Shown: in pieces, positions 38,618-48,778 of the stretch
Position numbering within the stretch: position 1 is the stretch's first letter
How the letters are laid out: each line of letters opens with the position of its first letter
Assembly: GCA_929200315.1 (NCBI GenBank)
Contig: CAKMZB010000002.1
Span: 376,001 to 440,000 of the forward strand
DNA: 64,000 nt
Direction: 5' to 3'
From: an uncultured Alphaproteobacteria bacterium
Lineage (GTDB): Bacteria > Pseudomonadota > Alphaproteobacteria > Rhizobiales > Rhizobiaceae
The notes under the pieces: model-generated
Told to the model about the DNA's origin: nothing
What the model saw: the letters and a program-made list of their open reading frames with translations, nothing else
The model's database searches: none
Position numbers and translations under genes: made by a program

Positions 38618-39181
38618 ATGGCCAAGAAGGCAGTGCAGCGACAGGGGTTCAAGACCGGCGAATATGTCGTCTATCCCGCCCATGGTGTCGGGCAGATCAC
38701 CGAGTTTGAAGAGCAGGAAGTTGCCGGTTTCGCGCTGGAGCTTTTCGTCATCTATTTTGCCAAGGACAAGATGACCCTGCGTGTGCCGATCCCTAAGATT
38801 GAAAGCGTCGGGATGCGTAAATTGGCCGATCCGGAGACGGTCGAAAAATCGCTCAAAACCGTCCAGGGCCGCGCCCGCGTCAAGCGCACCATGTGGTCCC
38901 GCCGCGCGCAGGAATATGATGCGAAGATCAACTCCGGCGATCTCATTCTCATCGCTGAAGTCGTGCGTGATCTCTTCCGCTCCGACACGCAGCCGGAACA
39001 ATCCTATTCAGAGCGCCAGCTTTATGAGGCAGCACTTGAGCGCATGGCGCGTGAACTTTCCGTCACGCGCAAGATCACCGAGACGGAAGCGGTGAATCTC
39101 ATCGAAGCTAACCTTGCTCTTGGGCCGCGCCGCGGGCCAAAGCCGGAAGGTGAGGAAGACGATAAGGAAGACGCGGCTTAG
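38618..39181 (+). CDS. carD: CarD-family transcriptional regulator
   Basis: RNA-polymerase-binding regulator that stabilises open complexes, 187 residues. The N-terminal RNAP-interacting Tudor-like domain (about 10-70) reads FKTGEYVVYPAHGVGQITEFE. The helical DNA-binding domain follows (about 80-165, RRAQEYDAKINSGDLILIAEVVRDLFR). The tail is acidic. ATG 38618 has AGGAAGGA upstream. Confidence 0.94.
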   Translation: MAKKAVQRQGFKTGEYVVYPAHGVGQITEFEEQEVAGFALELFVIYFAKDKMTLRVPIPKIESVGMRKLADPETVEKSLKTVQGRARVKRTMWSRRAQEYDAKINSGDLILIAEVVRDLFRSDTQPEQSYSERQLYEAALERMARELSVTRKITETEAVNLIEANLALGPRRGPKPEGEEDDKEDAA

Positions 39182-39210
39182 GCCGCTCTTTCGCTTGCGG
39201 AGCACGGGCG

Positions 39211-40176
39211 ATGCAGACCTATCTCGACTTTGAAAAGCACATCGCCGAACTCGACGGGAGGGTGCGTGATTTGCGGGAGACCAACACCGACCCTGAGCAG
39301 GGCTCCGGCGGCGTTGATCTGGACGATGATATTGCGCGCCTTGAGGCGAAGTCCCGTGCTGCCCTGCAGGACCTCTACCGCAAGCTGGAGCCGTGGCAGA
39401 AAACCCATGTCGCTCGTCATCCCGACCGCCCGCATTTCAAGGATTATGTCGCCGGATTGATCGACGATTGGCAGCCGCTTGCCGGTGATCGTAACTTTGC
39501 CGAAGACCACGCGATTCAAGCCGGACTTGGCCGTTTCAAAGGTCGGTCGGTTGCCGTTATCGGACAGGAAAAGGGTGACAACACCGCATCCCGCCTGAAG
39601 CACAATTTCGGCATGGCGCGGCCGGAAGGTTATCGCAAGGCTGTGCGCATTATGGAGATGGCAGACCGCTTTGGCCTGCCGGTCATCACGCTGGTGGACA
39701 CGGCCGGTGCCTACCCCGGCATTGGCGCAGAGGAACGCGGTCAGGCGGAAGCCATAGCCCGTTCAACGGAAGCTTGCCTCAACCTACAGGTGCCCATGGT
39801 CTCTTTGGTCATTGGCGAGGGCGGTTCTGGCGGTGCGATTGCGATTGCTGCGGCAAACCGAGTCTACATGCTGGAACATGCAATCTATTCCGTGATTTCG
39901 CCGGAAGGTGCAGCCTCCATCCTGTGGCGGGATGCAACCCGTGCGCGGGAGGCGGCAACGTCCATGAAGATCACCGCGCAGGATCTGGAGCAACTCGGCA
40001 TTATCGACGGTATCGTCGCTGAACCGGTGGGTGGCGCCCATCGTGCGACGGGCCGGGTGATCGAAAGCGCAGGCAGCATTCTCGACAGCGCTTTGACTGA
40101 CCTTGAGAAGCTGTCGGGTGAGGAATTGCGCCAGGCACGGCGCGACAAATTCCTCGCCATTGGGCGCGACATCTAA
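39211..40176 (+). CDS. accA: Acetyl-CoA carboxylase carboxyltransferase alpha subunit
   Basis: With AccD transfers carboxyl from biotin to acetyl-CoA, forming malonyl-CoA for fatty acid synthesis; 321 residues. Family segments include YLDFEKHIAELDGRV at the N-terminus, LVDTAGAYPGIGAEERGQAEAIA near 150-172, and IGEGGSGGAIAI near 200. It follows carD by 30 bases on the same strand. Confidence 0.96.
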   Translation: MQTYLDFEKHIAELDGRVRDLRETNTDPEQGSGGVDLDDDIARLEAKSRAALQDLYRKLEPWQKTHVARHPDRPHFKDYVAGLIDDWQPLAGDRNFAEDHAIQAGLGRFKGRSVAVIGQEKGDNTASRLKHNFGMARPEGYRKAVRIMEMADRFGLPVITLVDTAGAYPGIGAEERGQAEAIARSTEACLNLQVPMVSLVIGEGGSGGAIAIAAANRVYMLEHAIYSVISPEGAASILWRDATRAREAATSMKITAQDLEQLGIIDGIVAEPVGGAHRATGRVIESAGSILDSALTDLEKLSGEELRQARRDKFLAIGRDI

Positions 40177-40316
40177 CGCCCGGAGCGCTGCCGAAGGCCG
40201 TCACGACGAGGTGATCGCCGGTGGGGTGCAATACCTCACACGTTAACGGTAAATGTACACCAAACGTTTATTGTCTGCCCCGATCTTGCCCCATCCCGGC
40301 TCTAGTGGACGTCATT

Positions 40317-41258
40317 ATGCGCGTAATTGCATTGTTCTTCGCTGTTTTACTCACCGCTTGTCAGGGGGTTCTTGACCTCGACGAGCGTGAAAACGCACCC
40401 GTGCCCGACGCGCTTCTGAAGGTGATGAAGACCAAGAACATGAACCCGGCGTCACCCATCATGCTGCGCATCCACAAGAAGGACAGCGAGATGGAGGTCT
40501 GGAAACAGACCCGCACCGGTCGTTATGCGCTGCTGAAGACTTACGAGATTTGCAAATGGTCCGGGCAATTGGGACCGAAGTTCAAGGAAGGCGACCGCCA
40601 GGCGCCTGAGGGGTTCTACACCGTTGCACCGGCTCAGATGAACCCGCGCTCCTCCTATCACCTGGCCTTTAACATGGGCTTCCCCAACACTTATGACCGG
40701 TCTCACAACCGTACCGGTTCGCACCTGATGGTTCATGGCGCTTGCTCGTCGGCGGGCTGCTACTCGATGACGGATGAGTTGATCCAGGAAATTTATGCAC
40801 TTGTCCGTGACGCTTTTGCCGGCGGGCAGAAGGCCTTTCAGATCCAGGCCTACCCCTTCCGTATGACGCCGAAGAATCTCGCCGAATATCATAACCACCA
40901 GCACTACGAATTCTGGAAAATGCTGAAGCGCGGCAACGATCATTTCGAGCTCACGGGCCGTCCGCCGAAGGTGGATGTCTGCAATGGTCGTTACGTCTTC
41001 AATACGTTCACAGACGGTCGCTATGACGCGCGACGCGAATGCCCTGAGCTAAAGATGCCTCCAAGGCTGGCAGCGAGCTTCATCGCCAAGCAGCAAGCGG
41101 ATGCTCAACTCTTTGCCAAAAAGCTGCCACGCTCCATGCGCACGGCTTTTGCCGCGCCGAGCCAGAGTGAAGTACTGGGCGGCATCACCGTAGCCAGTGA
41201 AGCAGCGATTGAAGCGGCAACCGGTGACAACAACAAATCTGCGGATCCCGCCAGCTAG
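40317..41258 (+). CDS. L,D-transpeptidase-family (YkuD) lipoprotein
   Basis: Predicted envelope enzyme forming or using 3-3 peptidoglycan links, 313 residues. Lipobox LTAC gives C15 as the lipid-anchored cysteine. The catalytic HGACSSAGCYS is at 140-150 (H140, C148). The start at ATG 40317 gives the lipoprotein signal; the frame is open 32 codons earlier, but that stretch is unlike a signal. The member is of the longer YafK-like type. Confidence 0.85.
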   Translation: MRVIALFFAVLLTACQGVLDLDERENAPVPDALLKVMKTKNMNPASPIMLRIHKKDSEMEVWKQTRTGRYALLKTYEICKWSGQLGPKFKEGDRQAPEGFYTVAPAQMNPRSSYHLAFNMGFPNTYDRSHNRTGSHLMVHGACSSAGCYSMTDELIQEIYALVRDAFAGGQKAFQIQAYPFRMTPKNLAEYHNHQHYEFWKMLKRGNDHFELTGRPPKVDVCNGRYVFNTFTDGRYDARRECPELKMPPRLAASFIAKQQADAQLFAKKLPRSMRTAFAAPSQSEVLGGITVASEAAIEAATGDNNKSADPAS

Positions 41259-41270
41259 CACGTTGAATGC

Positions 41271-43976
41271 TTAGGCAAAAATTCCGTGGCAATGTTTGTA
41301 CTTATGACCTGAGCCGCAGGGGCAGGGCTCGTTGCGGCCAACCTTACCCCAGCTTTGCATTTCTTCCGCGGAGACCAACCGAGCACCTGGAGCGCGGGGT
41401 TGGGACGTCTCGGCTTCTTGACGATTGTCGATAAGCTCATCCTCGCCCGTGAGCGGGTCGGCGTGGTGGGCTGTCATCTCAGGAACCTGTGGCTCTTCAA
41501 TCGTATCCTGCGGATCGCCTTGCACGAGTTGCACGCGCATGAGCTGCGCGGTGACGCCGGCGCGCAGATTGGTGAGCATGGAGTTGAAGAGTTCAAAGCT
41601 CTCGGACTTGTATTCCGACAACGGGTCGCGCTGGCCATAGCCGCGGAAGCCAATCACTGAACGCAGATGCTCCAGGTTTTCAAGATGTTCGCGCCATAGC
41701 GAATCCAGCGTCTGGAGCAGGACGGATTTCTGCACGTAGGTGGAAACCTCCTCGCCATAACGGTCCAATCGCTCGGTGGCTGCTTCATCAGCGGCGGTCA
41801 GAATACGCTCCTTCACGTCCTGCTCATCAATGCCCTCTTCCTGCGCCCATTCGGCGACGGGCAGGTCGAGGTTCAGGTTTTCCAGAACGCCTTCTTTCAG
41901 CTCCTCGAGCTTCCACTCGTCGGGATAGGCCTTCTCCGGAATCGCGTTGTCGACAAGATCCTCCACGACGTCCTCACGCATGGAAGCGGTCACCTCCGCA
42001 AGGTCGTCCCCATCCATCATTTCCAGGCGCTGTTCGAAGACCACCTTGCGCTGGTCGTTCATCACGTCATCATATTTCAAGAGGTTCTTGCGGATGTCGA
42101 AATTGCGCGCTTCGACCTTCTTCTGCGCTTTTTCCAGCGCCTTGTTGATCCAGGGATGGATGATCGCCTCATCCTCCTTCAGCCCCAGTTTCTGAAGCAT
42201 CCCGTCCATCCGGTCAGAGCCGAAGATGCGCATCAGGTCGTCTTGCAGTGACAGGAAGAACTTGGAATTGCCCGGGTCGCCCTGACGGCCGGAACGACCA
42301 CGAAGTTGGTTGTCGATGCGGCGGCTTTCGTGCCGCTCGGTGGCGATGACGTAGAGCCCGCCAGCTTTCAGTGCTTGTTCTTTGAGCTTGGCAATCTCCG
42401 CCTTGATGGCGTCTTCCTTGGCCGCGCCTTCCTGCTCGACACGCATGTCGAGGTTGCCGCCAAGCTGAATGTCAGTGCCGCGGCCGGCCATGTTGGTGGC
42501 GATCGTTACCTGCCCCGGCACACCGGCCTGGGCGACGATGGAGGCCTCTTCCGCGTGGTAACGAGCGTTGAGGACGCGGAAGTCTTTGATGCTGGCTTCG
42601 CGCAACTTCTCAGCGAGGTATTCTGACTTTTCAATGGAAGTCGTGCCCACAAGCACGGGCTGACCGCGCTCCTGGCAATCGCGGATCAGCGCGATGATGG
42701 CTTTGTATTTTTCTTCTACGGTCCGGTAGACCTCGTCGTCCTCATCGATGCGCTGGACGGGCATGTTGGTGGGTACTTCCACCACGTCGAGCTTGTAGAT
42801 GTCGGCAAATTCACCAGCCTCTGTCATTGCCGTGCCGGTCATGCCCGCGAGTTTTGCATACATGCGGAAATAGTTCTGGAAGGTGATGGACGCCAGCGTC
42901 TGGTTTTCCGGCTGGATATCGACGCCTTCCTTGGCCTCAAGCGCTTGGTGCTGCCCGTCGGAGAAGCGGCGGCCCTGCATGGCACGGCCGGTGAATTCAT
43001 CAATGATCACAACCTCACCTGCAACGACCATATAGTCCTTGTCGCGGGTGAAGAGTTTGTGCGCCTTCAGCGCATTGTTGACGTGGTGGACGATGGCGAC
43101 GTTTTCCACGTCGTAGAGATTGCCTTCTTTCAGGATGCCAGCGTCCGAAAGCAGCGCTTCCAGCCTTTCCTGCCCCTCTTCGGTGAAGGAGACCGTGCGC
43201 TGCTTTTCATCAAGCTCGTAGTCTTCATCAGCAATCGACGGGATAACGGCATCGACGGTGGTGTAGAGGTCGGACTTGTCGTCCACCGGACCGGAAATGA
43301 TGAGCGGTGTGCGCGCCTCGTCAATCAGGATTGAATCCACCTCATCGACAATCGCAAAATTATGCCCGCGCTGCACCATCGACTCGCGGTCGATCTTCAT
43401 GTTGTCGCGCAGATAGTCGAAGCCGAATTCGTTGTTGGTGCCGTAGGTGATGTCGCAAGCATAGGCCTGCTGGCGCTGGTGGTCGTCGAGTTCGTGGACG
43501 ATCACGCCAGTGGTGAGGCCAAGGAAAGCATAGATACGGCCCATCCACTCGCTATCGCGCTTGGCGAGGTAATCGTTGACCGTCACCACGTGAACGCCGT
43601 CACTGGCGATTGCGTTGAGATAGACCGGCAGGGTAGCGACCAGTGTCTTGCCTTCTCCGGTGCGCATTTCGGAAATCTTGCCTTCATGCAGGATCATCCC
43701 GCCGATGAGCTGCACGTCGAAAGGGCGCATGCCGAGGGCACGTTTGGAGGCTTCCCGGGCAACGGCGAAGGCGGGAACCAGGAGATCGTCGAGGCTCGTG
43801 CCGTCCTTGTACTGCTGCCTGAACTCTTCTGTCTTGGCTGCAAGCTCGGTATCGGACAGAGCCGCGATCTCGTCCTCCATCGCATTGATGGCGGCAACTT
43901 TCGGCCGGTATTTCTTCACTCGACGCTCGTTGTCGGAACCAAAGACTTTGCGTGCGAAACCGCCCAGAGAGACCAT
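41271..43976 (-). CDS. secA: Protein translocase ATPase SecA
   Basis: Motor of Sec-dependent export, 901 residues. Walker A MRTGEGKT is at 104-111, [19 protein letters not shown] follows near 210, and the C-terminus has the zinc-binding [13 protein letters not shown] that contacts SecB. ATG 43976 gives the canonical N-terminus ([22 protein letters not shown]); the open frame 59 codons upstream lies in the divergent regulatory gap. It is divergent from a parvulin gene. Confidence 0.97.
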   Translation of the reverse strand: MVSLGGFARKVFGSDNERRVKKYRPKVAAINAMEDEIAALSDTELAAKTEEFRQQYKDGTSLDDLLVPAFAVAREASKRALGMRPFDVQLIGGMILHEGKISEMRTGEGKTLVATLPVYLNAIASDGVHVVTVNDYLAKRDSEWMGRIYAFLGLTTGVIVHELDDHQRQQAYACDITYGTNNEFGFDYLRDNMKIDRESMVQRGHNFAIVDEVDSILIDEARTPLIISGPVDDKSDLYTTVDAVIPSIADEDYELDEKQRTVSFTEEGQERLEALLSDAGILKEGNLYDVENVAIVHHVNNALKAHKLFTRDKDYMVVAGEVVIIDEFTGRAMQGRRFSDGQHQALEAKEGVDIQPENQTLASITFQNYFRMYAKLAGMTGTAMTEAGEFADIYKLDVVEVPTNMPVQRIDEDDEVYRTVEEKYKAIIALIRDCQERGQPVLVGTTSIEKSEYLAEKLREASIKDFRVLNARYHAEEASIVAQAGVPGQVTIATNMAGRGTDIQLGGNLDMRVEQEGAAKEDAIKAEIAKLKEQALKAGGLYVIATERHESRRIDNQLRGRSGRQGDPGNSKFFLSLQDDLMRIFGSDRMDGMLQKLGLKEDEAIIHPWINKALEKAQKKVEARNFDIRKNLLKYDDVMNDQRKVVFEQRLEMMDGDDLAEVTASMREDVVEDLVDNAIPEKAYPDEWKLEELKEGVLENLNLDLPVAEWAQEEGIDEQDVKERILTAADEAATERLDRYGEEVSTYVQKSVLLQTLDSLWREHLENLEHLRSVIGFRGYGQRDPLSEYKSESFELFNSMLTNLRAGVTAQLMRVQLVQGDPQDTIEEPQVPEMTAHHADPLTGEDELIDNRQEAETSQPRAPGARLVSAEEMQSWGKVGRNEPCPCGSGHKYKHCHGIFA

Positions 43977-44226
43977 GAATGAGTTGTCCTTGTTGCCGCC
44001 GCGAGGAAACGGGTTGTTGAAACCCGCCGGGCAGACATGAAACTGCTTGATGCAAAAGCGTTCCATGCAAAACGCGGATGCGGGCGACAGATAGGTTTGG
44101 CCCCATTTGATGTCAACGCGACGTCTTTTTGTTCTTGGCCGTTTGCAAAGCATGGCAAAGGCGTGTGAAACGGGGCTTTGCGGGCAAAGCTGCCCGGCCC
44201 ATCCAATTTCCTGGCAGGATCATTCC

Positions 44227-45048
44227 ATGAAAGCACTTCTAGTTGCGCTCGCACTAACCACCTTCCTTGCCGCTCCGGCTTTTGCGCAGGACGCTGATGC
44301 TGTGGTGGCCAAGGTGGGGGGGAAGTCCATCACCAATGCGCAGGTGGATGTTGCGCTGGAGGCACTTGGGCCACAATTTGCCAATGTGCCGGAAGAGCAG
44401 CGTCGGGCGCGGGCGCTGGATTCTCTCATTGACATCAATGCGATGGCCGCCAAAGCGCGTGACGCTGGTTTGCAGGACAGCGAGGCGGTCAAAAACCGCA
44501 TTGATCTGCTCACAAACCGTGCGCTGCACAACGCCTACTTTGAGGAAAACATTCGCAATTCCGTCACTGACGAGGAGCTTCAGGCCCAATATGACAGCGA
44601 GATTGCAGGCGTCGCTCCCGAGCAGGAAGTGCGCGCCCGACACATCCTGGTAAAGACGGCTGAAGAGGCTGTCGCGATCATTGAAGAGCTTGATAATGGG
44701 GCGGATTTTGCTGAGATCGCCAAGGAAAAATCGACCGGCCCTTCCGGTGTACAAGGTGGGGATCTGGGCTTTTTCGGCAAGGGGCGCATGGTTCCGGCCT
44801 TTGAGAAAGCAGCCTTTGAGTTGGAGCCTGGAAGCTACACGAAAGAGCCTGTTGAGACGCAATTTGGCTTTCATATCATCAAGGTAGAGGAAAGTCGGGA
44901 TGTTCCACTGCCCTCTTTGGAGCAGGCGAAGGAGCAGTTGCGGCAGATCGTGCTGAGCGAGAAATACACAGCCGCGCTTGAAGACGCTCGCAGCAGTTTG
45001 AGCATTGAAATTCTTGACGAAACTCTCGTTCTCCCGGCGAGTGAATAG
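44227..45048 (+). CDS. Periplasmic parvulin-type peptidyl-prolyl isomerase
   Basis: Folding catalyst for exported proteins, 273 residues. A signal peptide (1-20, APAFA) is followed by a SurA/PrsA-like N-domain, then a parvulin domain (about 135-235) with VRARHILVKTAEEA, STGPSGVQGGDLGFFGKGRMVPAFEKAAF and TQFGFHIIKVEE. It is divergent from secA and followed nine bases later by argJ. A direct link to Sec export is plausible but inferred. Confidence 0.9.
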   Translation: MKALLVALALTTFLAAPAFAQDADAVVAKVGGKSITNAQVDVALEALGPQFANVPEEQRRARALDSLIDINAMAAKARDAGLQDSEAVKNRIDLLTNRALHNAYFEENIRNSVTDEELQAQYDSEIAGVAPEQEVRARHILVKTAEEAVAIIEELDNGADFAEIAKEKSTGPSGVQGGDLGFFGKGRMVPAFEKAAFELEPGSYTKEPVETQFGFHIIKVEESRDVPLPSLEQAKEQLRQIVLSEKYTAALEDARSSLSIEILDETLVLPASE

Positions 45049-45057
45049 GCCAAAACT

Positions 45058-46341
45058 ATGGCTGACGACCTTCCGATTTCTCCGCTGGCACCGAAAAAAC
45101 AGCCGGTTTTGCCGCCGATTGCCGGTGTGCGGCTGGGGGCTGTTGAGGCGGGGATCAAGTATCGTGGACGAACCGATCTGGCCGCAATCGTCTTTGACGA
45201 AGACGTTGTTTGCGCTGGTGTTTTCACCAAGTCCGCCTGCGCCTCCGCGCCGGTGGAATGGTGTCGGGAGCTTTTGAGTGGGGTTGAGAATCCCAGAGCG
45301 AGAACTGCCATCATCAATTCCGGCAACGCCAACGCTTTCACCGGCAAGGCGGGCGCGGAGGCCGCGCGGATGAGCGCGGATGCGGCAGCACAAGTCTTTG
45401 ATTGTAAACCTGAAAACGTCCTCCTGGCCTCAACTGGTGTGATCGGCGAACCGCTGGATGCGAGTGCATTTGCTAACCATCTGCAAAATATCGCACTTGC
45501 GGCAGAGAACTGGGATGACGCTGCAAAAGCCATAATGACAACAGACACTTATCCCAAACAGGTCAGCCGAAAAGTGGACCTGGGCGATGGCGAGGTGACA
45601 ATCAACGGCATCGCCAAAGGCTCCGGGATGATTGCGCCGGATATGGCGACAATGCTCGCATTTCTGGTCACCGACGCGCCAATTTCGGCCGATTTGCTGC
45701 AAAATGAGCTAAAAAGCGCCACTGATACGACGTTTAACGCCATTACGGTGGACAGCGATACATCGACATCAGATACGATCCTCGCCTTCGCCACGGGCAA
45801 GGCAGGGCGGTCCGGTTCCAAAATAGATCCCGATCTTTCCAAAATACCCCCCGCTCCATTGCAAAATACCAATGATCCGCGGCTGAAAGCCTTCCGCACC
45901 GCTTTCCACGGTGTCCTCCACGACCTCGCCCTCCTCACGGTCCGCGATGGGGAGGGTGCGACGAAGCTCGTTGAGGTGCGCGTTGAAGGCGCGGTGAGTG
46001 AGCCTTCCGCCAAACGCATCGCCATGAGCATTGCCAATTCCCCCCTCGTTAAAACCGCCATTGCCGGTGAGGACGCGAATTGGGGCCGGGTGGTCATGGC
46101 CGTCGGCAAAGCGGGAGAACCTGCTGATCGCGACAAGCTCGCCATCTGGTTTGGCGACGTGCGTGTTGCTGCCGAGGGTGCACGAGATCCCGACTATGAC
46201 GAGGATACAGCAAGTGCGGTGATGCGGGGGCAAGAAATTTTGCTGCGGGTCGATATTGGTCTTGGCAATGGCGCTTTCACCGCCTGGACCTGCGATCTCA
46301 CCAAGCAATATGTCGCCATCAACGGCGACTACCGTTCTTAG
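45058..46341 (+). CDS. argJ: Bifunctional ornithine acetyltransferase / N-acetylglutamate synthase
   Basis: Arginine biosynthesis enzyme that recycles the acetyl group from N-acetylornithine to glutamate, 427 residues. The self-cleavage site is A197-T198 in APDMATML, where T198 becomes the nucleophile of the beta chain. Other family segments are [14 protein letters not shown] near 86-99 and the C-terminal [10 protein letters not shown]. The next gene starts one base after the stop. Confidence 0.95.
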   Translation: MADDLPISPLAPKKQPVLPPIAGVRLGAVEAGIKYRGRTDLAAIVFDEDVVCAGVFTKSACASAPVEWCRELLSGVENPRARTAIINSGNANAFTGKAGAEAARMSADAAAQVFDCKPENVLLASTGVIGEPLDASAFANHLQNIALAAENWDDAAKAIMTTDTYPKQVSRKVDLGDGEVTINGIAKGSGMIAPDMATMLAFLVTDAPISADLLQNELKSATDTTFNAITVDSDTSTSDTILAFATGKAGRSGSKIDPDLSKIPPAPLQNTNDPRLKAFRTAFHGVLHDLALLTVRDGEGATKLVEVRVEGAVSEPSAKRIAMSIANSPLVKTAIAGEDANWGRVVMAVGKAGEPADRDKLAIWFGDVRVAAEGARDPDYDEDTASAVMRGQEILLRVDIGLGNGAFTAWTCDLTKQYVAINGDYRS

Positions 46342-46342
46342 G

Positions 46343-47122
46343 GTGACGGAATCTGGATTGATCACGCAATCGGTGCATCTTGCAGCGGTGCGGCGGTTAG
46401 AGGCGGTGTCGTTTCGCTCCTTTCCCACCGGACGGACGATCTATGATGGCGCCTGGGCTTTGCGCCTGTCTGATGATTATCCGGCCAAGCGCGTCAATTC
46501 GCTCAACCCTCTCGACCCCGGCGACCGGCGCGAGCTTTCGGTCCGCATCGACCGGGCGGAAGCGGTGTTTGAAGAGGCAGGAAGGCCCCTCGTTCTGCGC
46601 GCTTCTCCACTTTGCCCGCCGCAACTGCATGAGATTCTCGACCAACGAGGCTGGTCGCGGTTTGATGAGAGCCGGGTGATGGTGGCGGACCTTGACGGGC
46701 AAAAGCTGACGGATGCGCAGGAGCGCATGCCGCTTCAGGACACAGCCCGGTTTGTGCGAGGCTGCGCCGCCCTCGGCTCAATTGCGGAGACCGCTGTGGA
46801 TGGCCTTTGCCGCATCATCGGTGATGTTGAAGGCACAACCGCGCTGTTTCTGGCAGAGGACAAGTCCGGCGCACCGCAGGCCGCCGCCATGGCGGTGCGG
46901 TTCATGGACCTTGTTGGCCTGTTTGAAATTGCAGTTGACCAGAACGCGCGGCGAAAAGGCCATGGCCGCTCTTTGCTGCGTTCAGCCATGCACTGGGGTC
47001 AGGCCCATGGGGCGCGGCAGGCCTGGTTGCAGGTGCAGGTCGATAACGAAGCCGCCTGCCGCCTTTATGAGAGCGAGGGTTTTGCCGACCTCTACCGCTA
47101 TTACTACCGCAAGGCGCGCTAG
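46343..47122 (+). CDS. GNAT-family N-acetyltransferase
   Basis: Predicted acetyl-CoA-dependent transferase, 259 residues. The GNAT core is C-terminal (about 170-259): GLFEIAVDQNARRKGHGRSLLRSAM holds the acetyl-CoA loop (RRKGHG) and NEAACRLYESEGFADLYRYYYR is the usual end. The N-terminal ~150 residues are a divergent GNAT-like half. GTG 46343 overlaps the argJ end by two bases' distance and starts VTESGLIT. The substrate is unknown; it lies in an argJ-GNAT-mutT run. Confidence 0.82.
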   Translation: MTESGLITQSVHLAAVRRLEAVSFRSFPTGRTIYDGAWALRLSDDYPAKRVNSLNPLDPGDRRELSVRIDRAEAVFEEAGRPLVLRASPLCPPQLHEILDQRGWSRFDESRVMVADLDGQKLTDAQERMPLQDTARFVRGCAALGSIAETAVDGLCRIIGDVEGTTALFLAEDKSGAPQAAAMAVRFMDLVGLFEIAVDQNARRKGHGRSLLRSAMHWGQAHGARQAWLQVQVDNEAACRLYESEGFADLYRYYYRKAR

Positions 47123-47125
47123 CTG

Positions 47126-47536
47126 ATGAATGATCTCAAGCTCACCCTCGTTGTTGCCTGTGCGTTGATCGACGCCGACAACCGCGTGCTCCTTGCCCAA
47201 AGGCCAGAAGGCAAGGCGATGGCTGGTTTGTGGGAATTTCCCGGCGGCAAGATCGAGCCCGGTGAGCGCCCGGAAGAGGCGCTGATCCGCGAATTGGAGG
47301 AGGAGCTTGGCACGATCACCAAGACTGCTTGTCTTGCGCCACTGACTTTTGCCAGCCACGGCTATGAGGATTTTCACCTCCTGATGCCGCTCTATATCTG
47401 CCGCCGCTGGTGGGGAGAGCCGCGCCCGCGCGAGGGGCAGCAGATTAAATGGGTGCGACCGGGCGATCTGCGTGATTATGCGATGCCGGAAGCTGACCTG
47501 CCACTGATCCCCGCGCTGCAGGACCTGCTGCTGTGA
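47126..47536 (+). CDS. mutT: 8-oxo-dGTP diphosphatase (MutT-type Nudix)
   Basis: Sanitises oxidised nucleotides, 136 residues. The Nudix box runs from G41 to G62, with the REL-x-EE core at 55-60. The N-terminal VACALIDADNRVLLAQRPEGKAMAGLWEFPGG is close to MutT. It starts three bases after the acetyltransferase stop. Confidence 0.9.
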   Translation: MNDLKLTLVVACALIDADNRVLLAQRPEGKAMAGLWEFPGGKIEPGERPEEALIRELEEELGTITKTACLAPLTFASHGYEDFHLLMPLYICRRWWGEPRPREGQQIKWVRPGDLRDYAMPEADLPLIPALQDLLL

Positions 47537-47610
47537 GACCTTAACAAGGCCTTTACCTTTCCCCGCAAGAATGGTCGCCGCTGGGAAATCACCGGCGGAC
47601 CAGTGACGGG

Positions 47611-47844
47611 ATGGCAAGTATGGCAGCGACAAACAATTCGAATGCAAAGGGCACGGCCATCACTCTTGCCTTGGTCGGCGTTGCTGGAATTCTTGTTGCC
47701 GGACCGTTGTTTGAACGCACTCCAACCCTTGATTTCACCACCACCGGGTCCATCGCCGTTGCGTTGAATGGTTCCGATGCTGAGCTCCAGAACCGCCGCC
47801 CGTGCGTCCTCTTCAACAGCGGTCGCCGGGAAGGCGATTGCTAG
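47611..47844 (+). CDS. Small hypothetical membrane protein
   Basis: A 77-residue protein with one hydrophobic segment near residues 14-32 and a polar C-terminus ending in cysteine. Start could be ATG 47611 or 47620. It lies 74 bases after mutT and its stop overlaps that of the convergent methyltransferase gene by four bases. I recognise no family. The tight fit between genes and the lack of an alternative frame make it plausible. Confidence 0.5.
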   Translation: MASMAATNNSNAKGTAITLALVGVAGILVAGPLFERTPTLDFTTTGSIAVALNGSDAELQNRRPCVLFNSGRREGDC

Positions 47845-48713
47845 CCGTCCTTCGGCTTTAACGCATCCACCAGGCTTATCTTGGCGGACCCGCGGGCCAG
47901 CGGTTTTTGCTGGCTCTCATGCGGCACCCATCCCTGTAGCGAAATGAACTCGATTGTTGCGCGCAGCTTGCCGTCGGCATCACTGAACCGCTCACGGTAG
48001 AGCGCCTGCGCGCGCTCCCAGACGGTGCGGGTGAGTGGCGGCTGGTTGGCGGCGGCAATGCGTGTTGCGCCCCAGCCGCGCAGATCAGCAATCAATGCGC
48101 TGAGCCTGCTGTAACGGATATTTACCAGATCACGGTCGGCGACAGGTAGGGCAAAACCTGTGCGCTGGAGGAGAGCGCCGGCATCGGCGAGCGCGACGAG
48201 GGGGTCAAAGCGCTGCGCCACCCCGCCCGCTATCTCGCTCTCCGCGGCCAGCAGACATTCCCGCAATTCGGTCAAGGTCTGCGGGCCGGGGAGGACGGCG
48301 AGGAACAACCCGTCAGGGCGCAGAGCCCGGCGCAGCTGGATCAGTGCGCCTGGAAGATCTGCTGCAAAATGCAAAGCCAGGGGCGCGAGGATGACGTCAT
48401 AGGCGGCTGTCGGCAGGCCCAGATCATCATGGGCGCTAGCGGTGTGATCGATCTTGCCCGCATGGGTGGAAGATTCAAGCCGCGTGACATTGGCGACCTG
48501 CCCGCTGGCGGCCATGGCCTTCGCCAAGCTTTCTGTGCGTGCGAAGACGGTCAGGCCGTCAGTGAAATCACGTTTGATAAGGGAGAGCCGCTCCAGCAAT
48601 TCCTCACTCGCTCGCTCCAACAGAAAGTCATGGCCGCCGCCTGCCGCCTGCATGGCCTTTGCGCGGGCAAGGCGCTGGGCCCGGTGGCGTTCGGTGGAAT
48701 TGGCAATGCTCAT
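47841..48713 (-). CDS. SAM-dependent methyltransferase (BioC/NDUFAF5-like)
   Basis: A 290-residue class I methyltransferase-fold protein. LPTAAYDVILAPLALHFAADLPGALIQLRRALRPDGLFLAVLPGP near residues 98-142 is the post-motif I region typical of BioC and of mitochondrial NDUFAF5. The canonical glycine-rich motif I is degenerate here (LAKAMAASGQVANVTRLES), as in the NDUFAF5 branch, whose members hydroxylate an arginine in complex I. ATG 48713 begins SIANSTERHRAQRLARAKAM. It is divergent from comF. Confidence 0.78.
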   Translation of the reverse strand: MSIANSTERHRAQRLARAKAMQAAGGGHDFLLERASEELLERLSLIKRDFTDGLTVFARTESLAKAMAASGQVANVTRLESSTHAGKIDHTASAHDDLGLPTAAYDVILAPLALHFAADLPGALIQLRRALRPDGLFLAVLPGPQTLTELRECLLAAESEIAGGVAQRFDPLVALADAGALLQRTGFALPVADRDLVNIRYSRLSALIADLRGWGATRIAAANQPPLTRTVWERAQALYRERFSDADGKLRATIEFISLQGWVPHESQQKPLARGSAKISLVDALKPKDG

Positions 48714-48778
48714 GGGCGGTGCTCTAGGCCGTGTCGCCGGCTCTGGCCAGAGGCGGAGCGTGCGGGCAGAGTGTGGCG

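Noticed and set aside
44254..45393. 379-codon minus frame opposite the parvulin and argJ
   Set aside because: Spans two well-supported genes in opposite direction and has no family similarity.
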